From an uncultured Hyphomicrobium sp. (GTDB lineage: Bacteria; Pseudomonadota; Alphaproteobacteria; Rhizobiales; Hyphomicrobiaceae): 64,000 nucleotides of DNA. Location: assembly GCF_902826555.1 (NCBI RefSeq), contig NZ_CADEFI010000009.1:1-64000 (forward strand). The letters run 5' to 3'. Position numbers and translations under genes: made by a program. The notes under the pieces were generated by a model. That model was not told the origin of the DNA, did no database searches, and was given only the letters and a program-made list of their open reading frames with translations. Shown here piece after piece: positions 54,233-62,125 of the stretch. Position 1 is the first letter of the stretch. The number at the start of each line of letters is the position of its first letter.

Positions 54233-54652
54233 ATGATCAACCGCAGGCTCGCCTACATCATCAGGGATCAGGAGCCGATTCTCCTGCGCGGAACCGACAC
54301 CGTGCAGGAGGCCAGCAAAGCTATGCGCGAGCGGCACATCGGTTCCGTGCTCGTCATCGACGAGCATGAGCATCTGATCGGAATCTTCACCGGCAGAGAT
54401 GCGTTGAAGCTGCTCGCCAAGGGACAAGGCGGAGATGTCCCGCTTGCGCAAGCGATGACGCCGCATCCGGTGACCATATCGCCGGATCAGAAGGCCATCG
54501 ATGCTCTGCGCGCCATGAGCGACGGCGGCTTCCGTCATATCCCGGTCGTCGAGCGCGGCCACATCTGGGGCATCGTCTCCCGTGCTGACTTCAAAGGCCA
54601 GGAGATCGATCGCCTGGACGAGGAAGAGGGATTGGCGGAGCGCATCCGCTGA
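54233..54652 (+). CDS. CBS-domain pair protein
   Basis: A 139-residue protein consisting of two CBS domains: LRGTDTVQEASKAMRERHIGSVLVIDEHEHLIGIFTGRDAL and MTPHPVTISPDQKAIDALRAMSDGGFRHIPVVERGHIWGIVSRADF. Paired CBS modules bind adenine nucleotides (AMP, ATP) or other ligands and act as energy sensors, often on a partner protein. The partner here is unknown. GAGAGGAAG precedes the ATG. It is followed 16 bp later by a cytochrome c gene. Confidence 0.92.
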   Translation: MINRRLAYIIRDQEPILLRGTDTVQEASKAMRERHIGSVLVIDEHEHLIGIFTGRDALKLLAKGQGGDVPLAQAMTPHPVTISPDQKAIDALRAMSDGGFRHIPVVERGHIWGIVSRADFKGQEIDRLDEEEGLAERIR

Positions 54653-54668
54653 GCAAGGAGAAGCAGTA

Positions 54669-55019
54669 ATGACGATTCCGCGCGCCATGGCGTTCACGGC
54701 AGCGTTGACGCTGGTGTCGACGGCAAGCTTTGCCGGACCCGCGACGCCAAAACCAGATCCTGCAAAGGGCCGGACTTTGGCAGAGCGTGTTTGCGTCGCA
54801 TGTCATGCGATTTCGAAAACCCCCGCTTCGACGGTCGCCAGCGAGGTGCCGAGCTTTCCCGCAATCGCCAACAAGCCCGGCCAGTCGATGGAAGCAATCG
54901 CCGGACGCATCGTCATCCCCCATCCTCCCATGCCCGCCATCGCCCTGACGCGCGAGGAGATCGTCAATGTCGTCGCTTACATCATGACGTTCAAAGACGC
55001 CCCGGAAACGAACCCATAG
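54669..55019 (+). CDS. Small periplasmic c-type cytochrome
   Basis: A 116-residue exported protein with a signal peptide (AFTAALTLVSTASFA) and one heme c site CVACH (Cys42, Cys45, His46). Met88 in HPPMPAIALT is the likely sixth ligand, and the helix EEIVNVVAYIMTF ends the fold. It resembles class I mono-heme cytochromes. It may deliver electrons to an oxidase, though the neighbouring cyo genes encode a quinol oxidase that should not need it. GGAGAAG precedes the start. Confidence 0.92.
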   Translation: MTIPRAMAFTAALTLVSTASFAGPATPKPDPAKGRTLAERVCVACHAISKTPASTVASEVPSFPAIANKPGQSMEAIAGRIVIPHPPMPAIALTREEIVNVVAYIMTFKDAPETNP

Positions 55020-55074
55020 GCCGCGCCGCTTTGCACAGGCGAGGCCTCTCCCATCAGCAAGACATGGAGCACCG

Positions 55075-55311
55075 ATGTCCAACACGCCGCACACGCTATC
55101 TGAAGAATTCCCAGGCCAGGCCGAAACCATTCACAAGCTCAAGGTGACAGATCCCCATTTCGCACAGCTGCTCAAGGATTACGACGACGTGAACGACCAA
55201 GTGCATCTGGCGGAAACCAACGTCCGCCCGATGCATCAGTTCGAGGAGGAAAAGCTGCGTAAACGTCGGCTTCAGATCAAGGACGCGATCGCCAAGGCAC
55301 TGTCCGGCTGA
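55075..55311 (+). CDS. YdcH/DUF465 family protein
   Basis: A 78-residue helical protein of the YdcH (DUF465) family: FPGQAETIHKLKVTDPHFAQLLKDYDDVNDQVH, then EEEKLRKRRLQIKDAIAKAL. The two amphipathic helices are typical. The function is unknown. It is the last gene of the CBS-cytochrome-YdcH row and ends 13 bp from the convergent SURF1 gene. Confidence 0.9.
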   Translation: MSNTPHTLSEEFPGQAETIHKLKVTDPHFAQLLKDYDDVNDQVHLAETNVRPMHQFEEEKLRKRRLQIKDAIAKALSG

Positions 55312-55324
55312 GGCGGCACCGGCC

Positions 55325-56101
55325 TTACGATGCGGGATCGGAGTGCTCCGCGCTGGATGTCGCGAGAAACTCCGTGCGCACCACGTAAAATGCGCCGATC
55401 GCAGCCATAACGGCCAGCGCAAACCACGTCAGGGCATAAATGAGGTGGCTGTTCGAGAAGTGGACGCGCGTCAGTCCACCGAGCGGCCAGCCGCCCCTGT
55501 TCGGCGTCGCGTCCGCGTCGACAAAAAAAGGAGCGACGGCCGCGAGACTTCCCGCCGTGCCGATCTCGATCGGATCGCGGCGATACCAGCGATCCGCGAC
55601 GGGATCGTTCTTGCGCAAAATCCAGCTATCCCGCTCCGAGATCCTGAGCAGGCCAACGACCGTCGCCGGTCCTTCGATTTGGCCCGCCGCGCGCACCGAG
55701 GCATCCCGCATCTCGTTCGGCACGAACCCGCGATTGACGATCACGGTAGTCCCGTCCTGCCGCACGAGGGGAGTCATCACCCAATAGCCAGGCCCGCGCT
55801 CGGTCGAGGCAACGACGCGCACTTCCTTGTCGTGGAGAAAAATCCCATCGAGCCGTACGCGGATATACTCGTCATGAGATGCATTGATCTCGGACCAGCG
55901 TTCCGGCCCCGGCGCCGACACTGGCTCCGCATGGACACGCGCATCCACGCGCTCGATCAGGTCGAGCTTCCACGCCAGCCGTTGCACCTGCCAGACGCCG
56001 AGCCCCGCGAAAGCCGCCGCTACGGAAATGAGGGCAAACAGCAGGATCCATCGCCGCACCGGCGAGCGGCGGACGGCTATGTCTCGCCCGGTGCCCGTCA
56101 T
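55325..56101 (-). CDS. SURF1 family cytochrome oxidase assembly protein
   Basis: SURF1 assists heme a/o insertion into heme-copper oxidases. The 258-residue protein has an N-terminal TM helix (LFALISVAAAFAGLGVWQVQRLAWKLDLIERVDARVH), the periplasmic middle with GPGYWVMTPLVRQDGTTVIVNRGFVP, and a C-terminal TM helix (HLIYALTWFALAVMAAIGAFYV). It sits directly behind cyoD, so it is the likely assembly factor of the bo3-type oxidase. No cyoE is in the window. Confidence 0.93.
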   Translation of the reverse strand: MTGTGRDIAVRRSPVRRWILLFALISVAAAFAGLGVWQVQRLAWKLDLIERVDARVHAEPVSAPGPERWSEINASHDEYIRVRLDGIFLHDKEVRVVASTERGPGYWVMTPLVRQDGTTVIVNRGFVPNEMRDASVRAAGQIEGPATVVGLLRISERDSWILRKNDPVADRWYRRDPIEIGTAGSLAAVAPFFVDADATPNRGGWPLGGLTRVHFSNSHLIYALTWFALAVMAAIGAFYVVRTEFLATSSAEHSDPAS

Positions 56102-56141
56102 CCAACCGCACTCCTCGGCAGCGCAGGCGACAGGCCGCCCG

Positions 56142-56540
56142 CTACGGCATCTGATGCATCATGTGCTCGGGCGACATCGGCATCATGTGCGTATTGAGAT
56201 GGTGCATGACCCACATCGAGCCGATCAGAGCGATGAGCACGATGACAACGGTAAAGATCAGCGCCATCATCGTCCAGCCGCCTTCGGACTTCGTGTTCAT
56301 GTGCAGGAAATAATACATATGCACGAAGATCTGCACGACGCCGAGCTCCAGAACGAAAACGGCCGTCACCATGTTGTTCCCGAACACGTCGCCCATGACG
56401 AGCCAGAACGGGATGATCGTCAGCACCACCGACAGCAAAAAGCCGATCATGTAGCCGCGGAAGCTGCCGTGCGCGGCCCCGCCATGGTGATCGGCGCCAT
56501 CGCGGGCGGCAGCGTTTGCGGCGTTCGGAGCGGAGCTCAT
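56142..56540 (-). CDS. cyoD: Cytochrome bo3 ubiquinol oxidase subunit IV
   Basis: A 132-residue subunit with three TM helices ([57 protein letters not shown]) after a His/Ala-rich N-terminus. It assists assembly of the copper centre. HMYYFLHMN is the family signature. The ATG overlaps the cyoC stop by 4 bp. Confidence 0.94.
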   Translation of the reverse strand: MSSAPNAANAAARDGADHHGGAAHGSFRGYMIGFLLSVVLTIIPFWLVMGDVFGNNMVTAVFVLELGVVQIFVHMYYFLHMNTKSEGGWTMMALIFTVVIVLIALIGSMWVMHHLNTHMMPMSPEHMMHQMP

Positions 56541-57196
56541 TGCAGGACACCCATCAGGTAGACGAACGAGAACACACCGATCCACACCACGTCGAGGAAG
56601 TGCCAGAACATGCTGAGGCACATCAGGCGCCGCTTGTTGTCCGGGATGAGCCCACGCTGCCACACCTGCACCCCGAGCACGATCATCCAGATCATGCCGA
56701 AGGTGACGTGCAGGCCGTGCGTGCCGACCAGCGTGAAGAACGACGACAGGAAGGCGCTCCGCTGCGGCGTCGCACCCTCGTGGAAGAGATGCGAGAATTC
56801 ATAGAGCTCGAGCCCGAGGAAGCACCCGCCGAAGAAGAACGTGACGGCAAGCCAGACGAGCGTCGGCTTCACCCGGTCCTTGTCCATCTCCAGCATCGCG
56901 AACCCATACGTGATCGACGACAAAAGCAGCATAAACGTCGATACGAGGATGAGCTTGAGATCGAAGAGATCCGCGGGCGAAGGGCCGGCCGCGTAATTGC
57001 GCCCCAGCACCGCGTGCGTCGCGAACAGGCACGCGAAGATGAGGCAATCGCTCATCAGATAGATCCAGAAGCCGAGCATCGTGCCCCCGTCGGAGGCGTG
57101 CCCATGCTCGCCTTCGCCATGACCGTGCCCGTCGTCCTCGACGTAGAATTTTACATCCGTGGAATCGACTTCAAGCGTCGAAGCGGTATGGGCCAT
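56537..57196 (-). CDS. cyoC: Cytochrome bo3 ubiquinol oxidase subunit III
   Basis: A 219-residue subunit III with five TM helices: [81 protein letters not shown] and [21 protein letters not shown]. The LYEF/GTHGLHV segments match CyoC. It sits in the order cyoA-B-C-D with overlap to cyoD and a 1-bp gap to cyoB. Confidence 0.96.
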   Translation of the reverse strand: MAHTASTLEVDSTDVKFYVEDDGHGHGEGEHGHASDGGTMLGFWIYLMSDCLIFACLFATHAVLGRNYAAGPSPADLFDLKLILVSTFMLLLSSITYGFAMLEMDKDRVKPTLVWLAVTFFFGGCFLGLELYEFSHLFHEGATPQRSAFLSSFFTLVGTHGLHVTFGMIWMIVLGVQVWQRGLIPDNKRRLMCLSMFWHFLDVVWIGVFSFVYLMGVLQ

Positions 57197-57197
57197 A

Positions 57198-59204
57198 TCA
57201 GACGCTCCCCCCCGCGAGCGAGCGGGTTCGCTCGTCCTCGGCTTGCGTGACTTCGTCGGCAGGGATGTAGAAGTCGCGGTTGTAGTCGAACGTGTGCCAG
57301 ATCGCCACCGCAGCCGTCGCCACCGCCGACACGATCACGAGCCACCAGATGTGCCAGATAAGCGCGAACGCGAGCACGACGCTCAAGCCGGCGAGAATGA
57401 TGCCGGTGCCGGTGTTCTTCGGCATATGGATCGGCTGGAAGCCTTCGAGTGGCCGCTTGTAGCCGCGGGACTTCATATCCCACCACGCATCGAGATCGTG
57501 AACCATGGGCGTGAACGCGAAGTTGTAGACCGGCGGCGGAGACGACGTTGACCATTCGAGCGTCCGCCCGTCCCACGGATCGCCCGTCGTGTCGCGGAGC
57601 CGCTCGCGGTCCCGGATGCTCACATAGACCTGCATGATGAAGGCGAGGATGCCTCCGAGCACGAACAGCGAGCCGATGCCGGCGACCACGAAATACCAGT
57701 AGAGCGACGTGTCCTCGAACTGGCTCAAGCGCCGCGTCACGCCCATGAGGCCGAGCGCATAGAGCGGCATGAACGCCAGATAGAAACCGATCAGCCATCC
57801 CCAGAAGGACACCTTGCCCCAGAACGGATCGAGCCTGAAGCCGAAGGCCTTCGGGAACCAGTAGTAGATGCCGGCGAACATCCCGAACACGACGCCGCCG
57901 ATGATGACGTTGTGGAAGTGCGCCACCAGAAACAGGCTGTTGTGCAGCACGAAGTCGGCGGGCGGCACCGCCAGCAGCACGCCTGTCATGCCGCCGATGA
58001 CGAACGTGATCATGAAACCGACCGTCCACAGCATCGGCACGTCGAAGCGGATGCGTCCGCGGTACATGGTGAACAGCCAATTGAAGAGTTTTGCGCCCGT
58101 CGGAATCGATATGATCATCGTCGTGATGCCGAAGAACGAATTGACGCTCGCCCCCGCCCCCATCGTGAAGAAGTGATGCAGCCAGACGATGTAGGACAGG
58201 ATGGTGATGACGAGCGTCGCGTAGACCATCGACGTGTAGCCGAACAGCCGCTTGCCGCTGAACGTCGACACCACCTCCGAGAACACGCCGAACGCCGGCA
58301 GGATCAGCACGTAAACCTCCGGATGCCCCCAGATCCAGATCAGATTCACGTACATCATCGGATTGCCGCCGAGATCGTTCGTGAAGAAGTTCGTGCCGAC
58401 ATAACGATCGAGCGAGAGCAACGCTAGCGTCGCCGTCAAAACCGGGAATATCGCGACGATCAGGATGTTGGTGCAGAGCGCTGTCCACACGAAAACCGGC
58501 ATCTTCATGAGCGTCATGCCGGGGCAGCGCATCTTGACGATGGTGACGACCAGATTGATGCCGGAGAGCAGCGTTCCCACGCCGGCCACCTGCAACGCCC
58601 ATATGTAGTAGTCGACCCCGACGCCTGGACTGTAGTCCACCCCCGAGAGGGGCGGATAGGCAAGCCACCCGGTCTGCGCGAACTCGCCGACGAACAGCGA
58701 GATCATGACCAGCACCGCGCCGGCCGCCGTCATCCAGAAACTGAAATTGTTGAGAAACGGGAAGGCGACGTCACGAGCGCCGATCTGCAACGGCACGACG
58801 AGGTTGATGAGGCCCGTCACCAGCGGCATGGCGACGAAGAAGATCATGATGACGCCGTGCGCCGTGAAGATCTGGTCGTAATGGTGTGAGTTGAGATAGC
58901 CCTCGCCGCCGCCCGACGCCATCGCTTGTTGCAAGCGCATCATCAGCGCATCGGCAAAACCGCGCAGCAGCATGATGATCGCCAGCACGATGTACATGAC
59001 GCCGATTTTCTTGTGGTCGATACTGGTGAACCACTCGCGCCAGAGGTAGCCCCAGAGCTTGTAATAGGTGACCGCGCCGAGCACCGCGCCGCCGCCCAGA
59101 AGCACGACGAGAAACGTCGCGACGAGAATTGGCTCGTGCACGGGGAAGGCATCGAGCGTCAATCTTCCAAAGATCAGCTGTGTGAAGTCCATGACTTCGG
59201 ACAT
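57198..59204 (-). CDS. cyoB: Cytochrome bo3 ubiquinol oxidase subunit I
   Basis: The 668-residue catalytic subunit carries the low-spin heme, heme o3 and CuB. Ligand motifs are intact: [16 protein letters not shown] with the low-spin heme His, [21 protein letters not shown] with the His-Tyr pair of Cu[12 protein letters not shown] with the two further CuB His, and [13 protein letters not shown] with the high-spin and low-spin His. K-channel residues of A-type oxidases are present. The start at 59204 is used; 59192 is an alternative. Confidence 0.97.
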   Translation of the reverse strand: MSEVMDFTQLIFGRLTLDAFPVHEPILVATFLVVLLGGGAVLGAVTYYKLWGYLWREWFTSIDHKKIGVMYIVLAIIMLLRGFADALMMRLQQAMASGGGEGYLNSHHYDQIFTAHGVIMIFFVAMPLVTGLINLVVPLQIGARDVAFPFLNNFSFWMTAAGAVLVMISLFVGEFAQTGWLAYPPLSGVDYSPGVGVDYYIWALQVAGVGTLLSGINLVVTIVKMRCPGMTLMKMPVFVWTALCTNILIVAIFPVLTATLALLSLDRYVGTNFFTNDLGGNPMMYVNLIWIWGHPEVYVLILPAFGVFSEVVSTFSGKRLFGYTSMVYATLVITILSYIVWLHHFFTMGAGASVNSFFGITTMIISIPTGAKLFNWLFTMYRGRIRFDVPMLWTVGFMITFVIGGMTGVLLAVPPADFVLHNSLFLVAHFHNVIIGGVVFGMFAGIYYWFPKAFGFRLDPFWGKVSFWGWLIGFYLAFMPLYALGLMGVTRRLSQFEDTSLYWYFVVAGIGSLFVLGGILAFIMQVYVSIRDRERLRDTTGDPWDGRTLEWSTSSPPPVYNFAFTPMVHDLDAWWDMKSRGYKRPLEGFQPIHMPKNTGTGIILAGLSVVLAFALIWHIWWLVIVSAVATAAVAIWHTFDYNRDFYIPADEVTQAEDERTRSLAGGSV

Positions 59205-59280
59205 TCCTTAAGGCTCGAGTGGCGAAACGTGGAGCCGGGCTCCATCGGTTGGTTTTGGCCCGGCTCGCCGGACAGCGGCG

Positions 59281-60387
59281 CTAGTGCGCGCCGTGCGAAT
59301 GCGCGTCGTCTCCATGCATCTCATGGCCTGCATGCGGATCCTTGGGGCCCGCTTTCGCTCCTGCGCCGGCTCCATGCAACATGCCCGGCACCGTCAGCGG
59401 ACCCTGATAGCGGTTGTCGTATTCGAGCCGCTCCTTGTTGCCGTGGCTTTCGACACCGGCGCCGCCCTTCATGTCGATGTGCATCATCTCACCCATGCAC
59501 ATCTTGGCCGGATCCACGCACATGTTGAGGATAGCGGTGTAGAGCTGCGCATCGACGGAACCGAAATGCCGGACTGGATCACGCTGCGACGGCCTCTCGA
59601 TCTCGAGATATTCCCTGCGACCGAGCGTGGCGCCCTCCGCACGCACCTTCGCTACCCAGCCGTCGAACTTCTCTTGCGAGAGCCCATGGAAGGCGAAGCG
59701 CATATGCGAAAAGCCGTGACCGCTATAGTTCGCCGAGAAGCCTTCGTACTCGCCCTCGCGGTTGATGACCGCGTGCAGCTTCGTCTCCATTCCGGTCATG
59801 GCGTAGACCTGCCCGGCGAGCGCGGGCACGTAGAACGAGTTCATGACCGACGAGGCAGTGATCTTGAACGAAATGGGCACGTCGACGGGTGCCGCCAGCT
59901 CGTTGATGGTCGCAACCCCATAGTCCGGATAGATGAAGAGCCACTTCCAATCGAGCGCCACCACCTCGACGGTCAATGGCTTGATACCGGCCGGGATGGA
60001 CCGCGCAGCGTCGATGCGGTCGAGGGGCCGGTAGGGATCGAGCTTATGCGTCGAGATCCAGGTGATGGTGCCGAGCACGATGATGATGGCCAGCGGTGCC
60101 GACCAGATGACGATCTCGAGCCGCGCCGAGTGATCCCAGTCCGGCGCATAGTCGGCGCCCTTGTTCGAGGCGCGATACTTCCACGCGAAGTAGATCGTGA
60201 GCGCCATCACCGGGACGATGATGAGCAGCATGAGGATCGTCGAGATGAGGATCAGGTTCGCCTGCTGAACCGCAATGTCGCCGGACGGCTGCATGACGAC
60301 CATGTCGCAGCCGCCCAGGAATGGGATCAGCAAAACGAGAGCCGCCGTGAGAAGTCGCCTGTGGCCCGTCGCGTCGTATGCCCGCAT
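59281..60387 (-). CDS. cyoA: Cytochrome bo3 ubiquinol oxidase subunit II
   Basis: A 368-residue lipoprotein (lipobox LGGC, Cys27) with two TM helices (ISTILMLLIIVPVMALTIYFAWKY, LEIVIWSAPLAIIIVLGTI) and a cupredoxin domain (LTVEVVALDWKWLFIYPDYGVATINELAAP). The CuA ligands are absent (YSGHGFSHMRF in place of the Cys-x-Glu-x-Cys set), so it is a quinol, not cytochrome c, oxidase. The His-rich C-terminal tail (HEMHGDDAHSHGAH) is unusual and may bind metal. It is first in the operon, and the ATG at 60387 fits the family. Confidence 0.96.
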   Translation of the reverse strand: MRAYDATGHRRLLTAALVLLIPFLGGCDMVVMQPSGDIAVQQANLILISTILMLLIIVPVMALTIYFAWKYRASNKGADYAPDWDHSARLEIVIWSAPLAIIIVLGTITWISTHKLDPYRPLDRIDAARSIPAGIKPLTVEVVALDWKWLFIYPDYGVATINELAAPVDVPISFKITASSVMNSFYVPALAGQVYAMTGMETKLHAVINREGEYEGFSANYSGHGFSHMRFAFHGLSQEKFDGWVAKVRAEGATLGRREYLEIERPSQRDPVRHFGSVDAQLYTAILNMCVDPAKMCMGEMMHIDMKGGAGVESHGNKERLEYDNRYQGPLTVPGMLHGAGAGAKAGPKDPHAGHEMHGDDAHSHGAH

Positions 60388-60497
60388 GATGCCGCCGATT
60401 GATTTGGATTTCGCCGCCTTAGGAACATCAGCCGCGGGTCGCGAAGAATGTGATTTTTCGTCACTGCGTCGTACGCGCACACGACCACCACCCCCCT

Positions 60498-60520
60498 CAT
60501 TCCAATTGCCATCCGGAATG
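60498..60520. promoter_or_regulatory. Inverted repeat between cyoA and the divergent transporter
   Basis: CATTCC (60498-60503) and GGAATG (60515-60520), 6-bp arms with an 11-bp spacer, lie in the divergent promoter region, 111 bp from cyoA and 94 bp from the transporter start. The size suits a helix-turn-helix dimer, but no known regulator was recognised. Confidence 0.3.
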
Positions 60521-60613
60521 GTGTAGCAATGGCGGACGACGACGCCTCGATTTGTCGACGTGCTGCGTCAGGGTTATCAGAGGCGGGCAAACCGCCAGAA
60601 GGAGACGGGCAGC

Positions 60614-61942
60614 ATGACCGGCAGCGTGAGACAGGCAGGAGCGGCGGCGGCAGGCGCGCATTCCGACAACCCGGAAGCCGCAGCCAGCAGGATTGCCGGG
60701 GCCGTCGTCTTCGCCCGCACGACGGAGTTTTTCGACTTCTTCGTCTACGGCATCGCCTCGGTGCTGGTCTTTCCGAAGGTCTTCTTCGCGGCGCCCGACC
60801 ACCTGACGGGCATGCTTTACTCCTTTGCCGTCTTCTCCCTCGCCTTCGTCGCGCGACCGATTGGCACAGTGCTCTTCACCGCCCTCGACCGCGAGTTCGG
60901 CCCGACCGTGAAGCAGACGGCCGCACTGTTTCTGCTCTGCGGCTCGACGATGGCCATCAGCTTCCTGCCGGGCTACACCGAAATCGGGCTCGCCGCCCCG
61001 CTCCTTCTCGCGATTTTCCGCGGCGGCCAGGGCCTCGGACTCGGCGGCGCATGGGATGGCCTGCCGTCACTCCTGGCACTCAATGCACCTCCGCAACGGC
61101 GCGGTTGGTATTCGATGATTCCCCAGCTTGGTGCCGCCTTCGGTTTCATGCTGGCGAGCGGCCTGTTCATCGTTCTAACAACCATGCTGAACTCCGACGA
61201 TTTCCTGGCTTGGGGATGGCGCTTCCCGTTCTTCGTCGCCCTCGCGCTCAACGTCGTGGCGCTGTTCGCACGCCTGCGCCTGATCCTCACGCCCGAGCTA
61301 TCGACCCAATTCCGGGACAAGGAGTTGCAGCCGCAGCCCGTCTTCAAGACCTTGCGCGCCCACGGCCGCGAGGTACTGATCGGCGCCTTCATCCCACTTG
61401 CCAGCTACGCACTGTTCCACATCGTCACCATCTTCCCGCTGAGCTGGACCACGCTCTACACCACCGAGGCCGCGTCCGAGTTTCTCACCGTCGAGCTGAT
61501 TGGCGCGGTCATCGGCGCCGTCTCCATTGTGCTGTCGGGTGTTCTGGCGGACCGCATCGGCAGACGCCGGCTCCTCGTCATCGGCGCCGTCGCCATCGCA
61601 CTGTTCAGTTTCTTCACGGCCCCACTCATCAACGCAGGCTCGGGCGGCCGCTATGCGTTCGTGCTGATCGGCTTCGCTCTTCTCGGCTTGTCTCTCGGAC
61701 AGGCCAGAGGCGCGATGGCATCACGGTTCAGCAGCACCTATCGCTACACGGCGTCGGCTCTGACGTCCGACATCGCCTGGCTGATCGGCGCCGGCTTCGC
61801 GCCGATCGTGGCCCTTGGCCTGTCGAGCCGCTTCGACCTCACGTTTGCCGGCTATTACCTGCTGTCCGGCGCCGCCTGCACGTTGCTGGCACTCGCGATC
61901 GTTCAGCGAACCGATCCACCAGAAGAGAAGCCGACCCGCTAA
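60614..61942 (+). CDS. MHS-family MFS transporter (metabolite:H+ symporter type)
   Basis: A 442-residue, 12-helix MFS protein of the MHS (proline/betaine, shikimate, dicarboxylate) group. Signatures are TTEFFDFFVYGIASVLVFPKVFF in TM1, the second helix ending RPIGTVLFTALDREFG, RGGQGLGLGGAWDGLPSLLALNAPP in motif 4, and WRFPFFVALALNVVALFARL. It probably imports a small carboxylate or amino-acid-like compound, but the exact substrate is unknown. AGAAGGAG lies 7 nt before the ATG at 60614. It diverges from cyoA and points at the YdeP-type gene. Confidence 0.9.
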   Translation: MTGSVRQAGAAAAGAHSDNPEAAASRIAGAVVFARTTEFFDFFVYGIASVLVFPKVFFAAPDHLTGMLYSFAVFSLAFVARPIGTVLFTALDREFGPTVKQTAALFLLCGSTMAISFLPGYTEIGLAAPLLLAIFRGGQGLGLGGAWDGLPSLLALNAPPQRRGWYSMIPQLGAAFGFMLASGLFIVLTTMLNSDDFLAWGWRFPFFVALALNVVALFARLRLILTPELSTQFRDKELQPQPVFKTLRAHGREVLIGAFIPLASYALFHIVTIFPLSWTTLYTTEAASEFLTVELIGAVIGAVSIVLSGVLADRIGRRRLLVIGAVAIALFSFFTAPLINAGSGGRYAFVLIGFALLGLSLGQARGAMASRFSSTYRYTASALTSDIAWLIGAGFAPIVALGLSSRFDLTFAGYYLLSGAACTLLALAIVQRTDPPEEKPTR

Positions 61943-62011
61943 AATTGCATGGCAGATCGCGTCTGGGAGCAGACACGCCAGACAACCAATTGAGTCAGAT
62001 CACAAAAATGC

Positions 62012-62038
62012 GCAGGCATGCTTTTTTAGCATACCTGC
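62012..62038. other. Stem-loop between the transporter and the YdeP-type gene
   Basis: GCAGGCATGC (62012-62021) and GCATACCTGC (62029-62038) pair over 10 bp with one mismatch around a T-rich 7-nt loop. It lies 70 bp after the transporter gene and about 90 bp before the next start. There is no downstream T-run, so it is an operator or leader hairpin rather than a certain terminator. Confidence 0.45.
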
Positions 62039-62125
62039 CATAACGCCGCCCGCGTTGCCGGAAAAATCGATTTCGCACATGCACAACCTTCGTTTCCCGA
62101 GGGGGTTCGTCGGATATGTGGTGCA

